The notes under the pieces are model-generated. The model did no database searches. It saw nothing but the letters and a program-made list of their open reading frames with translations, and had not been told where the DNA came from. From Clostridiales bacterium (GTDB lineage: Bacteria > Bacillota > Clostridia > Oscillospirales > Oscillospiraceae): DNA of 39,165 nucleotides. Below, piece by piece: positions 38,992 to 39,165 of the stretch. The translations under genes were made by a program, and so were the position numbers. Numbering within the stretch: position 1 is the first letter of the stretch; each line of letters begins with the position of its first letter. The stretch is from NCBI GenBank assembly GCA_012719745.1, contig JAAXZS010000083.1:1-39165 (forward strand), in the 5' to 3' direction.

Positions 38992-39165
38992 ATGAAATAT
39001 GTATTTGTAGACGGCGGCGCGGGCACTACCGGACTGCGTATTGTGGAACGGCTGAAGGAATGCAGCAATGTAAAACTTTTGACGCTGCCGGAGGAAAAAA
39101 GAAAGGACCTAAAGGCCCGGCAGGAAATGCTCAACGCGGCAGACGCGGTATTTTTGTGTCTGCCG
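38992..39165 (+). CDS. argC: N-acetyl-gamma-glutamyl-phosphate reductase (type 2), N-terminal part
   Basis: First 58 codons; the gene runs out of the window. MKYVFVDGGAGTTGLRIVERL is the NADP-binding start of the type 2 ArgC family, which reduces N-acetylglutamyl phosphate to the semialdehyde. The following DAVFLCLP matches the next conserved strand. ATG at 38992 with only a weak AGGATG upstream. Divergent from argGHF across about 295 bases that hold both promoters. The catalytic Cys lies outside the window. Confidence 0.9.
   Translation, partial: MKYVFVDGGAGTTGLRIVERLKECSNVKLLTLPEEKRKDLKARQEMLNAADAVFLCLP

Overview
The window carries a temperate siphovirus prophage of about 33.9 kb (981-34877) integrated into the 3' end of a tRNA-Ser(GGA) gene of a Gram-positive, Clostridia-type bacterium. 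Strong AGGAGG ribosome sites, ARG-box regulated arginine genes, a CCA-encoding tRNA and phage families typical of gut Firmicutes (GP20 scaffold, Gp15, YjcQ, ArpU, Lar, phage_holin_4) point to an Oscillospiraceae/Ruminococcaceae-like host. That placement is inference.

Left flank (1-980): the C-terminal part of a SLOG/DUF1273 (YpsA-like) protein, an unrecognised gene, and two terminators. One of these is the tRNA-Ser gene's own terminator, now cut off from it by the prophage. Right flank (34851-39165): intact tRNA-Ser with its promoter, then argF, argH and argG transcribed leftward from a promoter carrying two ARG boxes, and the start of a divergent argC (type 2).

Prophage layout, left to right: attL; leftward tyrosine integrase; a rightward unknown gene behind a consensus promoter and a convergent PH-domain gene (the lysogenic cargo slot); a 55-aa ORF; a LexA/CI-type self-cleaving repressor and operator region; an early region of small regulators including an AntA-KilAC antirepressor and several HTH proteins; a recombination/replication block (DUF3102-like protein, Rad50/RecF-like ATPase, Sak4-like ATPase, DUF669 ssDNA-binding-like protein, SF2 helicase, AEP primase-helicase fusion, iteron-like repeats, RusA, Lar/DUF551, zinc proteins, ArpU late regulator); then head (TerS, broken TerL, no portal, minor capsid 2 with a C-terminal toxin domain, YjcQ, GP20 scaffold, P22-like coat), connectors, tail (tube, chaperones, tape measure, distal tail, tail endopeptidase-like protein, DUF859 fibre), holin and a GH25-CW_7-LysM endolysin; attR.

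The most notable points are these. (1) The large terminase stops after about 68 codons and the portal gene is absent, so the element looks unable to package its own DNA although the rest of the phage is complete. (2) The minor capsid protein ends in a polymorphic-toxin-type-50-like domain and is followed, by a 4-base overlap, by a 59-aa Sm-like ORF that is a candidate immunity protein. (3) The prophage carries its own terminator just downstream of the tRNA it enters, replacing the displaced host one. (4) Repeats that look like integrase arm sites occur at both prophage ends, the left one encoding the integrase C-terminus. (5) There are cargo genes at 2163-3589 and an antisense zinc-ribbon/membrane/DUF4352 gene inside the tail operon.
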